From DASSUW01 sp963774155 (GTDB lineage: Bacteria; Actinomycetota; Thermoleophilia; Solirubrobacterales; Solirubrobacteraceae), in NCBI GenBank assembly GCA_963774155.1, contig CAVZDW010000012.1, forward strand, positions 124,001-188,000: a stretch of DNA of 64,000 bases. Direction: 5' to 3'. Below, one piece after another: positions 1-15,829 of the stretch. The translations under genes and the position numbers were made by a program. Every line of letters starts with the position of its first letter. Position 1 is the first letter of the stretch. The notes under the pieces were generated by a model. It had not been told where the DNA came from, did not search any database, and saw only the letters and a program-made list of their open reading frames with translations.

Positions 1-546
1 GCCGGCCGAGCGAGCCTGCTCGATGCAGTCCTGGAAGACGGTCTCCATCAGCGGGTCGAGGCCGGAGGTCGGCTCGTCGAGCACGAGCAGCTCGACGTCG
101 GCGGCCAGGCCCGCGACCAGCGCGACCTTCTGGCGGTTGCCCTTCGAGTACGTGCGGGCCTTCTTGGTCGGGTCGAGCTCGAAGCGCTCGATCAGCTCCT
201 CGCGGCGCTTGGGGTCGAGCCCGCCGCGCAGCCGGCCGAGCAGGTCGATCGCCTCGCCGCCGGTGAGGTTCGGCCAGAGGCTGACGTCACCCGGCACGTA
301 GGCCAGCCGCCGGTGGAGCGGCACCGCGTCGCTCCACGGGTCACCCCCGAGCAGGCGGACGCTGCCGCTGTCGGCGCGCAGCAGGCCGAGCAGCACGCGG
401 ATGGTCGTCGACTTGCCGGAGCCGTTCGGTCCCAGGAAGCCGTGCACCTCGCCACGGGCCACGTTGAGGTCGAGCCCGTCGAGCGCCCGGAAGCTGCCGA
501 ACGTCTTGACGAGGCCGGAGACGGAGATCGCGTCGTCGTCGCTCAT
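1..546 (-). CDS. ABC transporter ATP-binding protein (5' part; C-terminus outside window)
   Basis: The first ~182 residues of an ABC ATPase are present; the gene runs off the left edge. Translation from the ATG at 546 gives a Walker A loop GPNGSGKS at residues 39-46, a signature-like YSKGNRQK, and Walker B LLVLDEP followed by TSGLDP. This is the DrrA/CcmA-like class that pairs with a separate permease, expected further left. In such systems it would sit at the inner face of the membrane and power export; the substrate cannot be told. It lies 45 bp downstream of selA on the same strand. The family is certain; membership in a selenium-related operon is not implied. Confidence 0.9.
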   Translation of the reverse strand, partial: MSDDDAISVSGLVKTFGSFRALDGLDLNVARGEVHGFLGPNGSGKSTTIRVLLGLLRADSGSVRLLGGDPWSDAVPLHRRLAYVPGDVSLWPNLTGGEAIDLLGRLRGGLDPKRREELIERFELDPTKKARTYSKGNRQKVALVAGLAADVELLVLDEPTSGLDPLMETVFQDCIEQARSAG

Positions 547-591
547 GTCGAGGTTCAGCGTAGGTCCAGGGACGAACCCCGGCGCCGCAGT

Positions 592-1896
592 TCAGGCCTC
601 GGCCGCGCCGAGCGCGGCCGCGACGAGCGGGAGCTCGTCGTCGGCCAGCGTGCGCGGGTCGAGGAGCACCCGGCCGTCCTCGATGCGCCCGACGACCGGC
701 GGGTCGCCGGCGCGCAGCCGGGCGGCGAGCTCGTCCGGCGAGAGCCCCGGGAGCTCGACCGCGACGGCAGGGCCGTGGAGCTCGAGCAGCGGGAGCGCGC
801 CGCCGCCGACCTTGGCCACCGCGGGGACGATCACGGCTCCCGGCCCGATCGCCGCCGCCAGCTGCTCGGCCCGCGCGCGCAGGACCGTCGCGTCCACCGT
901 GAGCATCTCGAGCACGGGGATCGCGCCGCCGGACCGGTAGAGCCGGAGCGTCGCCTCGAGCGCGGCCAGCGAGAGCTTGTCGATCCGCAGGGCCCGTGCC
1001 AGCGGGTGCCTGCGTGCGGCGGCGACCGCGTCGGCCCGGCCGACCAGCACGCCGGCCTGCGGCCCGCCCAGCAGCTTGTCGCCGGAGAAGCACACGAGCG
1101 CGGCGCCGGCCTGGACGGAGCGCCGGACGGCGGGCTCGTCGCGCAGGACCTCGAGGCCGTCGGCGAGGACGCCGGAGCCGACGTCGTCGATCACCGGCAC
1201 CCCGAGCTCGCACAGCTCCTCGATCTCCACCTCCTGCACGAAGCCGAGCTGGCGGAAGTTCGAGGGATGCGCGCGCAGGATGGCGCCGGTGGCCGGCCCG
1301 ATGGCGCTCTCGTAGTCCGCGCGGCGGGTGCGGTTGGTCGTGCCGACCTCGACGAGCCGTGCGCCCGCCTGGGCGATCACGTCGGGCACCCGGAACCCGC
1401 CGCCGATCTCCACGAGCTGGCCGCGCGAGACCACGACCTCGCGGCCGGGCCCGGCGAGCGCCGCGGCCGCGAGCAGGACCGCGCCGGCGCAGTTGTTGAC
1501 GGCCATCGCCGCCTCGGCGCCGGTCAGCTCGCACAGCAGCCCGGCGACGTGGTCGTGGCGGGAACCGCGCGCCCCCGTCTCCAGGTCGAGCTCGAGGTTG
1601 CCGTAGCCCTCGGCGGCGCGCGCCACCGCCTCGCGCGCGGACGGCGCCAGCGGCGCCCGCCCGAGGTTCGTGTGGACGATCACCCCGGTGGCGTTGACCA
1701 CCCGCCGCAGCCGCGGCGTCTCCGCCTGCGCGGCCCACGCGCGAGCCCGGGCGGCGAGGTCGGTCTCCGCGGCCTCGCCGTCGAGGAGCTCGCTGCGCCG
1801 CTCGGCCAGCACCGCGCGTGCCGCCGCCACGGCGATCGCCCGCGGAGCGTCGACCTGCGCGGCGAGCGCGTCGACGGGCGGCAGGTCGCGCAGCAT
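592..1896 (-). CDS. selA: L-seryl-tRNA(Sec) selenium transferase (SelA)
   Basis: A 434-residue PLP enzyme that converts seryl-tRNA(Sec) to selenocysteinyl-tRNA(Sec) using selenophosphate. Visible SelA hallmarks are RRVVNATGVIVHTNLGRAPL near residue 65, a glycine-rich VIDDVGSG segment, and the PLP-lysine motif FSGDKLLGGPQAG with Lys near residue 274. The length is slightly below the usual ~460. The ATG at 1896 starts 2 bp after the stop of the upstream VOC gene, so the two are probably co-transcribed. Neither selB, selD nor a tRNA-Sec gene is in the window, although selB often neighbours selA. The organism presumably makes selenoproteins. Confidence 0.95.
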   Translation of the reverse strand: MLRDLPPVDALAAQVDAPRAIAVAAARAVLAERRSELLDGEAAETDLAARARAWAAQAETPRLRRVVNATGVIVHTNLGRAPLAPSAREAVARAAEGYGNLELDLETGARGSRHDHVAGLLCELTGAEAAMAVNNCAGAVLLAAAALAGPGREVVVSRGQLVEIGGGFRVPDVIAQAGARLVEVGTTNRTRRADYESAIGPATGAILRAHPSNFRQLGFVQEVEIEELCELGVPVIDDVGSGVLADGLEVLRDEPAVRRSVQAGAALVCFSGDKLLGGPQAGVLVGRADAVAAARRHPLARALRIDKLSLAALEATLRLYRSGGAIPVLEMLTVDATVLRARAEQLAAAIGPGAVIVPAVAKVGGGALPLLELHGPAVAVELPGLSPDELAARLRAGDPPVVGRIEDGRVLLDPRTLADDELPLVAAALGAAEA

Positions 1897-1898
1897 CG

Positions 1899-2267
1899 CT
1901 AGCCGGCCTCCTGGCCGATCAGCACGAGGTTGCCGTCCGGATCGAGGACCCGCGCGACCCGCTCACCCCACGGCTGATCGACCGGCTCCTCGACGATCGT
2001 GACGCCCGCCGCGCGCAACCGTGCGACGGCCGCGTCGCAGTCGTCCACGTACGTCCAGAGCTGGAAGCGGGCGCTCGGGCCGTCGGTCAGATCGGGGTCG
2101 CGTCCGATCCCGAGCTGCGACGAGCCGAGCTCGAGCCCGGCGTAGGCCGGCTGCCCGTCGGGACCCGGGAACTCGTACGTCACCGCCGCACCGAGCAGAT
2201 CCCGGTAGAAGCGGAGCGCCGCACCGATGTCGCGCGTGGTCAGGATCGGAAAGAGGCTCCTGAACAT
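1899..2267 (-). CDS. VOC family (glyoxalase/bleomycin-resistance-like) protein
   Basis: A 122-residue single VOC-fold domain. It opens with the typical LFPILTTRDIGAALRFYRDL segment and ends with RVLDPDGNLVLIGQ, the classic second half of the metal-binding fold. Family members are metalloenzymes or small-molecule binding proteins, and the substrate cannot be read from sequence. It is the first gene of a short leftward unit (VOC, selA, possibly the ABC ATPase), with selA 2 bp downstream. It diverges from the mutase gene across ~42 bp that must hold both promoters. Confidence 0.85.
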   Translation of the reverse strand: MFRSLFPILTTRDIGAALRFYRDLLGAAVTYEFPGPDGQPAYAGLELGSSQLGIGRDPDLTDGPSARFQLWTYVDDCDAAVARLRAAGVTIVEEPVDQPWGERVARVLDPDGNLVLIGQEAG

Positions 2268-2309
2268 GGCCCGACCTTACCCCGGTCGCGGTGCCTTAAC
2301 CTGCACGCC

Positions 2310-3932
<1,623 letters not shown>

Positions 3933-3938
3933 CGGCGC

Positions 3939-5574
3939 TCAGACGGGCGGGCCGTTGACGCCCTTGATCGACTTCTGCCCGGGCGCGACCCGGTAGCGGA
4001 AGCCGGTCGTCGGCAGCGTCTTGCGCGAGCGGCTGCTTGATCGTCTCGAGCCGCCGCAGCGTGACGTCGAACGCGTCGCGCGAGGCCGTCCACCGTGGCG
4101 TAGCCGTGGTGGTCGAGGTCGCCCTGGTCGATCCACGGGTTGATCCCGCGCAGCGCGTGAAGATGCCGGGGTCGGTCTGCGGGTTCGCGTCGTCGCCGTG
4201 GATGATCACGCCCGCCGCCCGCGTCGATGTCCATCTCGCCGAAGTTCGTCGACGTGATCGAGCCGCCCACGAACTCGAGCGCGACGCTCTCGCCGTCGCC
4301 CAGGTTCGTGCGCACGTCGCCGGCCAGGAAGAGGTGGATGTCGCCGGTGATGAAGATGACGTCGTCGATCGCGCGGTCGCTGATGTGGGCCAGCAGCTCC
4401 TCGCGCTCCTGCGGGTAGCCCTGCCACGAGTCGAACTGGTAGAAGGACCCGCCGAGCACCTTGGCGGGCATCATCATCGTCTGGGAGCCGACGACCTTCC
4501 AGCGCGCCTTCGAGCTCGCGAGGCGGCCCTTGACCCAGTCGAGCTGCTTGCGGCCGAGGAAGTTGCGCGGCTGGTTCGTAGTCCGCGCACGGCGCCGACG
4601 ACGGCGTCGCCGCACGGCTGGTCGTCGCGGTACTGGCGCTGGTCGAGCATGATCAGGTCGACGTTGCGGCCGTGGCGCTCGGAGCGGTACACGCGGCTGG
4701 CGCCCTCGGCGAAGTACGGCATCGCCTCGAAGTACGCCTTGTAGCCGCTGCGCCGGCGGGCGGCCGACCAGCGCTTGGCCGCGTCGAGGCCGCCGCCGGT
4801 CGCCCCGCCGGCGTAGTTGTCCTGCACCTCGTGGTCGTCCCAGATGGCGACCATCGGGAACTTCGCGTGCAGGTCGCGCAGCGCCTTGTCGGAGCGATAG
4901 AGCTTGTACTTGTCCCGGTAGTCCTCGAGCGTGAGCGCCTCGCGGACGATGCCCGGGTTCTGCGGGTTCGCCTTGCCGATCCGGTCGTCGCGCACGCCGG
5001 TGCCGCCGGCCTTGGAGTGGTACGCCTCGCTGTAGATGTAGTCGCCGAGGCAGACCACGAAGTCGAGGTCGTCGCGGCTCATCAGGTCGTAGCCGTTGAA
5101 GTACCCGTGCGTGTACTCGCCGCACGAGAAGAAGGCGAACTTCACGGGCCGGTTGGAGTCCTCCGGCAGCGCGGTCTGGAAGCGCCCGACCGGGCTGTTC
5201 TCGTCCCGCGTCTCGAAGCGGTAGTAGTAGCGCTCGTCGGGCCTCAGCCCGCCCACGCGGGCCTTGACCGAGTGCCCGCGCGAGCCGCTGGTGGCGATCG
5301 TCTTGCGGGCCACGACGTTGCGGAAGCCGCGGTCGCGCGCCACCTCGAGCTGAACGGAGCCCGACCCGGACACGTTGTCGAGCAGCGTCAGCAGCGTGAT
5401 CCCGCGCGGCGTCGGGTCGCCCGACAGCACTCCCTGGCTGAAGCGGCCGCCGCGCAGCAGGCGAGCGGCGGTGCCGCGCGGCGCGGCGAGCGCCTCGAGC
5501 GCGGTCTGGGGGGCGAGGACGATGGCGGCGCCGGCGGAGCCGGAGCGGGCGATGAATTGGCGGCGTGAGAGCAT
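3939..5574 (-). pseudogene. PhoD-like alkaline phosphatase/phosphodiesterase, broken by several frame changes
   Basis: The N-terminal two thirds read cleanly from the ATG at 5574: a twin-arginine signal (SRRQFIARSG), then PhoD motifs CLGDYIYSEAYH, WDDHEVQDNYAGG and IMLDQRQYR. Frame is lost around 4570-4605, resumes as NFLGRKQLDWVKGRL through ITGDIHLFLAGDVRTN and SITSTNFGEMDIDAGG, and changes again near 4210, 4155, 4085 and 4030. The last stretch, FRYRVAPGQKSIKGVNGPPV, ends at the stop at 3939. Intact homologues are exported phosphomonoesterases/diesterases that scavenge phosphate. All conserved blocks survive in order, so sequence error is as likely as true decay. The frame does not recover without at least five indels. 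Confidence 0.8.
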
Positions 5575-5616
5575 GGCGGGCGCCAGCCTACCGGCGGGCC
5601 GCCCACCGAGATGTCA

Positions 5617-6471
5617 CTACGTGCCGACCGGGTGCCAGGCGGTCTTGAGCTCGACGAAGGGCTCGATCCGCGAGAGGCCGTCGAGTCCGGCGACGTCGAG
5701 ATAGTCGGCGCCGTCCCGCCGCGCCACGCGGGTGACGCTGTCGGCCGCGAGCTTCGTCACCTCGGGGTCGCCGCTGGTGTCGAGCAGCCCGTCGACGTCG
5801 CGGTGGCCGGCCAGCGGCTTCACGAGCTCGGACCGCAGCCCGGAGAGCAGGTTGACCACGCCGGCGGGCACGTCGGCCACGCCGAGCACCTCGCCGAGGT
5901 GGAGCGAGAGCAGCGGCCAGCGCTCGGAGGTCACCGCGACGACCACGTTGCCGGCCGCGAGCGGCGGCAGGATCTCCGCGACCAGCCCGAGCACGTCGGG
6001 CTCGTCGGGCGCGATCACGCCGATGACGCCGCTCGGCTCCGGGAACGTGAAGTTGAAGTGCGGGGCGGCCACCGGGTTCACGGAGCCGAGCACGACTCCG
6101 AGCTTGTCCGTCCAGCCCGCGTAGTGGACGGCGTGGTCGACGGCGGCCTCGATCTCGGTGCGCGCCTGCCCGCGCTCGATGCCGCGCAGCCGGGCCATCT
6201 CCAACGAGAACTCGTCGATGCGCGATTCGAGCGCTTCGGCGAAGCGGTAGAGGATCTGGCCGCGGTTGTAGGCGGTGCGGCCCTGCCAGCCCGGCAGCGC
6301 TCCGCGGGCGGCCTTGACCGCGTCGCGGACGTCCTTGCGGGTGGCCCTCGGGGCGTTGGCCACGTGGTTGCCCTCGTGGTCCGTCGCCGGGACGTGGCGG
6401 CCGGACTCGCTGCGCGCGAACGCGCCGCCCACGTAGAGCTTGTAGGTCTTCACGACGGGCAGGCGGCTCAT
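5617..6471 (-). CDS. Truncated aldehyde dehydrogenase-like protein (ALDH16 second-domain type)
   Basis: A 284-residue ALDH-fold protein that begins KTYKLYVGGAFARSESGR and covers the NAD-binding half, with EPSGVIGVIAPDEPDVLGLV and LLSGLRSELVKPLAGH. It stops before the catalytic-cysteine domain, so there is no FxNQGxxC motif. Length is ~60% of a normal ALDH. Its start overlaps the stop of the full-length ALDH by 4 bp (ATGA), implying translational coupling. The pairing of a complete ALDH with a short, Cys-less copy resembles the two-domain ALDH16 family, here as two genes. A structural or regulatory partner role is inferred. Confidence 0.8.
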   Translation of the reverse strand: MSRLPVVKTYKLYVGGAFARSESGRHVPATDHEGNHVANAPRATRKDVRDAVKAARGALPGWQGRTAYNRGQILYRFAEALESRIDEFSLEMARLRGIERGQARTEIEAAVDHAVHYAGWTDKLGVVLGSVNPVAAPHFNFTFPEPSGVIGVIAPDEPDVLGLVAEILPPLAAGNVVVAVTSERWPLLSLHLGEVLGVADVPAGVVNLLSGLRSELVKPLAGHRDVDGLLDTSGDPEVTKLAADSVTRVARRDGADYLDVAGLDGLSRIEPFVELKTAWHPVGT

Positions 6472-7922
6472 GCGAGCCTCACGTACGGCCGCAGCCCGGC
6501 CGCACCGCCCTCGCGGCCGAAGCCGCTCTCCTTGTAGCCGCCGAACGCCGAGGTCGGGTCGAACTGGTTGTACGTGTTCTGCCAGACCACGCCGGCCTTC
6601 AGCGCGCGGGCCACGGCCAGCGCGCGCGAGCCCTTGTCGGTCCACACGCCGGCGGCCAGGCCGTAGGCGCTCGCGTTGGCCTTCTCGATCGCCTCCGCCT
6701 GCGTGCGGAACGTGAGCACGGAGACGACGGGCCCGAAGATCTCGTCGACCGCGATCCGATGGGCCGGAGCGACGTCGGTGAACAGCGTCGGCGGGAACCA
6801 GTAGCCGCGCTCGGGCAGCCGGCAGGCGACGGTCCGCCGCGTGGCCCCCTCGCGCTCGCCGGCGTCGACCAGCGCCTCGATGCGCTGCAGCTGCTCGGCC
6901 GAGTTGATGGCGCCGACGTCGGTGTTCTTGTCGAGCGGGTCGCCGACGCGCAGCAGCCCCATCCGCCGCCACAGCTTCTCGATCACTTCCTCGGCCACGC
7001 TCTCCTGGAGCAGCAGCCGCGAGCCGGCGCAGCAGACGTGGCCCTGGTTGAAGAAGATGCCGTTGACGATGCCCTCGACGGCCTGGTCGATGGCCGCGTC
7101 GTCGAAGACGATGTTGGCCGACTTGCCGCCGAGCTCGAGCGTGAGGCCGACGTCGCGGCCGGCGAGCGCGGCCTGGATGTTCTTGCCGACCTCGGTGGAG
7201 CCCGTGAAGGCGATCTTGTCGATGCCCGGGTGGTTGACCAGCGCGGCGCCGGTCGACCCGTCGCCGGGGATGATGTTGACCACGCCGTCCGGCAGCTCGG
7301 CCTCCTGGCAGATCTCGGCCAGGAGGAGCGCGGTGAGCGGGGTCGTCTCGGCGGGCTTGAGGATCGCCGTGTTGCCGCAGGCCAGCGCCGGGGCGAGCTT
7401 CCAGGCGGCCATGAGGAGCGGGAAGTTCCAGGGCACGATCTGGCCGACGACGCCCATCGGCTCGACCTTGCGGCCGGCCAGCCCGTAGCTCAGCTTGTCG
7501 GCCCAGCCCGCGTAGTAGAAGAAGTGGGCGGCGGCGAGCGGGATGTCGACGTCGCGCGACTCGCGGATCGGCTTGCCGCCGTCGAGCGACTCGACGATGG
7601 CCAGCTCCCGCGCGCGCTCCTGGATCAGGCGGGCGATGCGGAAGACGTACTTGCCGCGCTCGAGCGCGGGGAGCTTCTGCCAGCGCGGCAGCGCCTCGCG
7701 GGCGGCGGCCACGGCGGCCTCCACGTCGGCCTCGCCCGCCTGCGCGATCTCGGTCAGCGGCTCCTCGGTGGCGGGGTTGACGCTCGGCTCGTAGGCGCCT
7801 TCGGCCGGCGCCCGCCACGCCCCGCCGACGAACAGCTCGTAGCGGTCCGCGATCCGGATGTGGTCGGTCGCCTCGGGCGCGGGCGAGTACTCCCACTCCA
7901 GCGCGGTTCGCGTGGCGGTCAT
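6468..7922 (-). CDS. Aldehyde dehydrogenase, catalytic
   Basis: A 484-residue NAD(P)-dependent aldehyde dehydrogenase. It has the cofactor/oxyanion motif IVPWNFPLLMAAWKLAPALA, the general-base motif LELGGKSANIVF, the nucleophile motif FFNQGHVCCAGSRLL, and the C-terminal FGGYKESGFGREGG. It starts 4 bp after deoC and ends overlapping the truncated ALDH, so deoC-ALDH-ALDH' is one operon. DeoC releases acetaldehyde and glyceraldehyde 3-phosphate from deoxyribose 5-phosphate, and oxidation of that acetaldehyde is the obvious inferred job. The true substrate range is unknown. Confidence 0.93.
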   Translation of the reverse strand: MTATRTALEWEYSPAPEATDHIRIADRYELFVGGAWRAPAEGAYEPSVNPATEEPLTEIAQAGEADVEAAVAAAREALPRWQKLPALERGKYVFRIARLIQERARELAIVESLDGGKPIRESRDVDIPLAAAHFFYYAGWADKLSYGLAGRKVEPMGVVGQIVPWNFPLLMAAWKLAPALACGNTAILKPAETTPLTALLLAEICQEAELPDGVVNIIPGDGSTGAALVNHPGIDKIAFTGSTEVGKNIQAALAGRDVGLTLELGGKSANIVFDDAAIDQAVEGIVNGIFFNQGHVCCAGSRLLLQESVAEEVIEKLWRRMGLLRVGDPLDKNTDVGAINSAEQLQRIEALVDAGEREGATRRTVACRLPERGYWFPPTLFTDVAPAHRIAVDEIFGPVVSVLTFRTQAEAIEKANASAYGLAAGVWTDKGSRALAVARALKAGVVWQNTYNQFDPTSAFGGYKESGFGREGGAAGLRPYVRLA

Positions 7923-7926
7923 TCCC

Positions 7927-8814
7927 TCACTCCTTCGAGAAGTCCTCGGGGCGCTGGTAGCGGCCTGAGGTTCCGTGCTCGTACTGCATGAGCAGGTCGT
8001 TGAGCAGCGACGAGGCGCCGATGCGGAAGCGGTCGGGCGTGAGCCACTCGTCGCCGAGCGTCTCCTTGACCAGCACGAGCTGGTGGATCGCCTGCTTGCT
8101 GGTGCGGACGCCGCCGGCCGCCTTGAAGCCGACGATCTTGCCCGTGCGGTGGACGTAGTCGCGGACCGTCTCGAGCATGACCAGCGTGGCGCTCGGCGTG
8201 GCGCCCTTGCCGACCTTGCCGGTCGAGGTCTTGACGAAGTCCGCGCCGCCCTCCATCGAGAGCAGCGTCGCGTGGCGGATGTGGTCGTAGCCGCCGAGCT
8301 CGTCGACCTCGACGATGACCTTCAGGTGGGCCGTGCCGCAGGCCTCCTTGACCTGCTCGACCTCCGAGACGACGCGCTGGTCGTCGCCGGCCAGGTAGGC
8401 GTCGCGCGGGATCACCATGTCGATCTCGGTCGCGCCGTCGGCCACGGCCTGGCGGGTCTCCTCGAGCTTGAGCTCCATGCTCGTGAGGCCCGACGGGAAG
8501 CCGGTGGCGACGCTGGCGAGCTGGACGCCGGAGCCGTCGAGCGCGCGCCTGGCGTCCTTCACGCGGGACGGGTACACGCACAGCGCGGCCACCGAGGGGA
8601 TCTCGGGATGCGTGGGCGCCGGGCAGACCGCCTTGGCCGCGAGCTGCGCGACCTTGCCGGGCGTGTCCTGGCCCTCGAGGGTGGTCAGGTCGACCATCGA
8701 CACCGCCATCCGGATCGCCTGGAGCTGCGACTCGGCCTTGATCGAGCGCTTCCCCAGCACCGCGGCGCGCTCATCGATCCCGACGCGGTCGACCGCTGCG
8801 ACTCGCCGTCTCAT
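7927..8814 (-). CDS. deoC: Deoxyribose-phosphate aldolase
   Basis: A 295-residue class I aldolase that cleaves 2-deoxyribose 5-phosphate to glyceraldehyde 3-phosphate and acetaldehyde in deoxynucleoside catabolism. The Schiff-base lysine lies in FVKTSTGKVGKGA (near residue 195) and the proton-relay lysine in VGFKAAGGVRTSKQA (near 230). The ~60-residue N-terminal extension makes it longer than the short bacterial type and closer to the long form seen in animals. The ATG at 8814 is the only reasonable start. It is the first gene of the operon; its promoter must lie in the 73 bp shared with the divergent membrane protein gene. Confidence 0.95.
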   Translation of the reverse strand: MRRRVAAVDRVGIDERAAVLGKRSIKAESQLQAIRMAVSMVDLTTLEGQDTPGKVAQLAAKAVCPAPTHPEIPSVAALCVYPSRVKDARRALDGSGVQLASVATGFPSGLTSMELKLEETRQAVADGATEIDMVIPRDAYLAGDDQRVVSEVEQVKEACGTAHLKVIVEVDELGGYDHIRHATLLSMEGGADFVKTSTGKVGKGATPSATLVMLETVRDYVHRTGKIVGFKAAGGVRTSKQAIHQLVLVKETLGDEWLTPDRFRIGASSLLNDLLMQYEHGTSGRYQRPEDFSKE

Positions 8815-8887
8815 AGGCCGACCAGCGTATCGCTCACCCCCCGTCCGGATAGTGGGTTCTCTGAAGCGGTCGCGTACCGTTGCCGCT

Positions 8888-9284
8888 GTGCTCTCGGAAC
8901 GGACGCCCCGGCGCTGGCTCTTCCTCGCGGTCGTCGCGCTCGGCTCGGCGGCGGTGATGCCCTGGGCCTACGCGACCACGGACGCCGGCATCGTGTCGGT
9001 CAGCGGGATCTCGTACGGCGGGGCGGAGATCCTCGTCCTCGCCGTGGTCGCGGCGCTGCTGCTCGTTTCTGGCCGGGCGAAGGCCGCCGCCTACATCGCC
9101 CTCCTGGCCACCGGCTACAGCGCGCTCGTGCTCTACAACCTCCCGGTCTCGCTCCGCTACGAGACCGTCTGGGACACCGAGCTGACCGCCGGTCCCGCGC
9201 TCGCCGTCCTCGGGTCGCTGATGCTCTTCGTCGCGGCGGCCATCCCGCTCCGTCGGCGGTCGGGCTCCGGCTCAGCCGCTGTAG
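8888..9284 (+). CDS. Small four-helix membrane protein, function unknown (3' end uncertain)
   Basis: Translation from the GTG at 8888 gives four hydrophobic stretches: FLAVVALGSAAVM, ILVLAVVAALLLV, YIALLATGYSALVLY and LAVLGSLMLFVAAAI. These are followed by a basic tail RRRSGSG near 9270. In frame, the reading continues to a stop at 9859, but that extension is low-complexity sequence antisense to the neighbouring WD40-type gene and is unlikely to be protein. A stop (TAG at 9282-9284) lies one frame over, so a single indel probably removed the real terminus. I recognise no family. It diverges from deoC. Confidence 0.5.
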
Positions 9285-10320
9285 CTCGCGTCCAAGGCCC
9301 GCCGCAACAGCACGCGCGGCTTGCCGCCGCTCCACGGCACGCGGACGATCGTCCCGTACCGGAACCCGGTGGTGGAGACGTCGCCCTTCTGTCCGATGAT
9401 GTGGCGGCCGTCGCGACTGAACGCCGTGGGCATCACGCCACGAGCGATCAGCCGGGCGCCGCCGCGAACGGCGTCGACCCCGTACGTGTTCAGCCAGTAG
9501 CCGTCCAGGCCCTTGGCGCTCGTCAGCAGCCGCCGCCCATCGGCCGACCAGGCCAGCGGATCCAATCCGAGGAAGATTCGCGTCGGGCGGACGCGGGTGA
9601 GGCGCCGGAAGCCGGTTCCGTCGGGGTTGATCGTCGCGACGTCGGAGACGAAGCGCCCGCGGCGGCGGCTGCGCGTGGCGAAGGCGATCGCCCGCGGTCC
9701 CCAGACCGGGCGATGGCGTGCCCGCGCAGCGTCGTGGTGACGCCGGTGGCGAGATCGAGCACCTTCAGCGCGCCGCCGCCGCGCACGATGTCGTCGCTCT
9801 TCCGGAGCTCGACATACGCGAGCTTGGTCATGTCCGGCGAGAGGCTCGCTCCCGGCTGACGGTGCCGGCCACGAGCTCGGTCACCTCGCCGGTGGCGGCG
9901 TCGATCATCAGTAAGCGCTGCATCGTCGCCGTCGCTGAAGTCGGTGGCGAGCAGCTTGGCCGAGTCCGGTGACCAGCTCACCGAGAAGAAGTTCACGGGC
10001 AGCGTGAAGATCGGCGGCCCGCCCGCCGCGGGGAGCACCTTGAGCCTGGTCGCCGCGACCGCGTAGTCGACGATGTCGTAGTCGATGACCGCGACCTTGG
10101 TGCCGTCCGGGGAGATCTGCGAGCTCTCGCCGGCGGTCAGCGTCCGCTTGTGGGCGCCGTCGTCGTCGGCGATGACGATCCTGTGGTTCCCCGTGTCGGC
10201 GTCGTTGCCGGTGGTCGCGGTCAGTTCCGCGCCCGCCGTGGGGACCAGCGCAAGCGTGGCGACGAGCAGACCGGCCGTGACAACGATCGCCGTCACGTAC
10301 ATCCCAGCTCGCCGGCTCAT
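9272..10320 (-). pseudogene. Exported WD40/TolB-like beta-propeller protein with frame changes
   Basis: The ATG at 10320 has a GGAGG ribosome site 9 nt upstream and starts a signal peptide (VTAIVVTAGLLVATLALV). Propeller-blade motifs follow: SQISPDGTKVAVIDYD, FFSVSWSPDSAKLLATDF, then in other frames SLSPDMTKLAYVELRKSDD, LDPLAWSADGRRLLTSA and TAFSRDGRHIIGQKGD. Frame is lost near 9925, 9860 and 9710, and the last segment ends ...RRALDASYSG at the stop at 9272. The repeated [FS]SPDG/SADG blades are typical of PD40/TolB-type surface or periplasmic proteins. No partner genes suggest a role. The breaks may be sequencing indels, because all blades are retained in order. Confidence 0.7.
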
Positions 10321-10482
10321 GGCAACCATCCTCCGATGGACGTGGGGTGCGACCGGCGCCACCCTACGCCCAGATCGCACTCCCGGCGACCGCGTGACCT
10401 GGCCGTTCGGGTGGGTCGGCGGAGATCGGCCCGATACCCCGACAGATGGCGGGTAACGCTCCTCCAACGCTTGAAGACGAGC

Positions 10483-10496
10483 GTGACGTCCGTCAC
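10483..10496. promoter_or_regulatory. Inverted repeat just upstream of the fused carboxylase gene
   Basis: GTGACG at 10483-10488 and CGTCAC at 10491-10496 form perfect 6-bp arms with a 2-bp spacer, ending 5 bp before the GTG start at 10502. No Shine-Dalgarno is visible in front of that start, so the message may be leaderless and this palindrome would sit in the core promoter. A repressor site is a reasonable guess, not shown. The rest of the 181-bp gap to the divergent gene shows nothing distinctive. Confidence 0.3.
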
Positions 10497-10501
10497 ACCA
10501 A

Positions 10502-15818
<5,317 letters not shown>

Positions 15819-15829
<11 letters not shown>

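Noticed and set aside
3939..5574. In-frame UGA decoding as selenocysteine to explain broken genes, given selA
   Set aside because: The breaks are frame changes rather than isolated in-frame TGA codons, and no Cys-equivalent position is involved.
8888..9859. Full 323-codon reading of the small membrane protein
   Set aside because: The part after ~9284 is antisense to the WD40-type gene and lacks hydrophobic or domain structure; an indel removing the stop explains it better.
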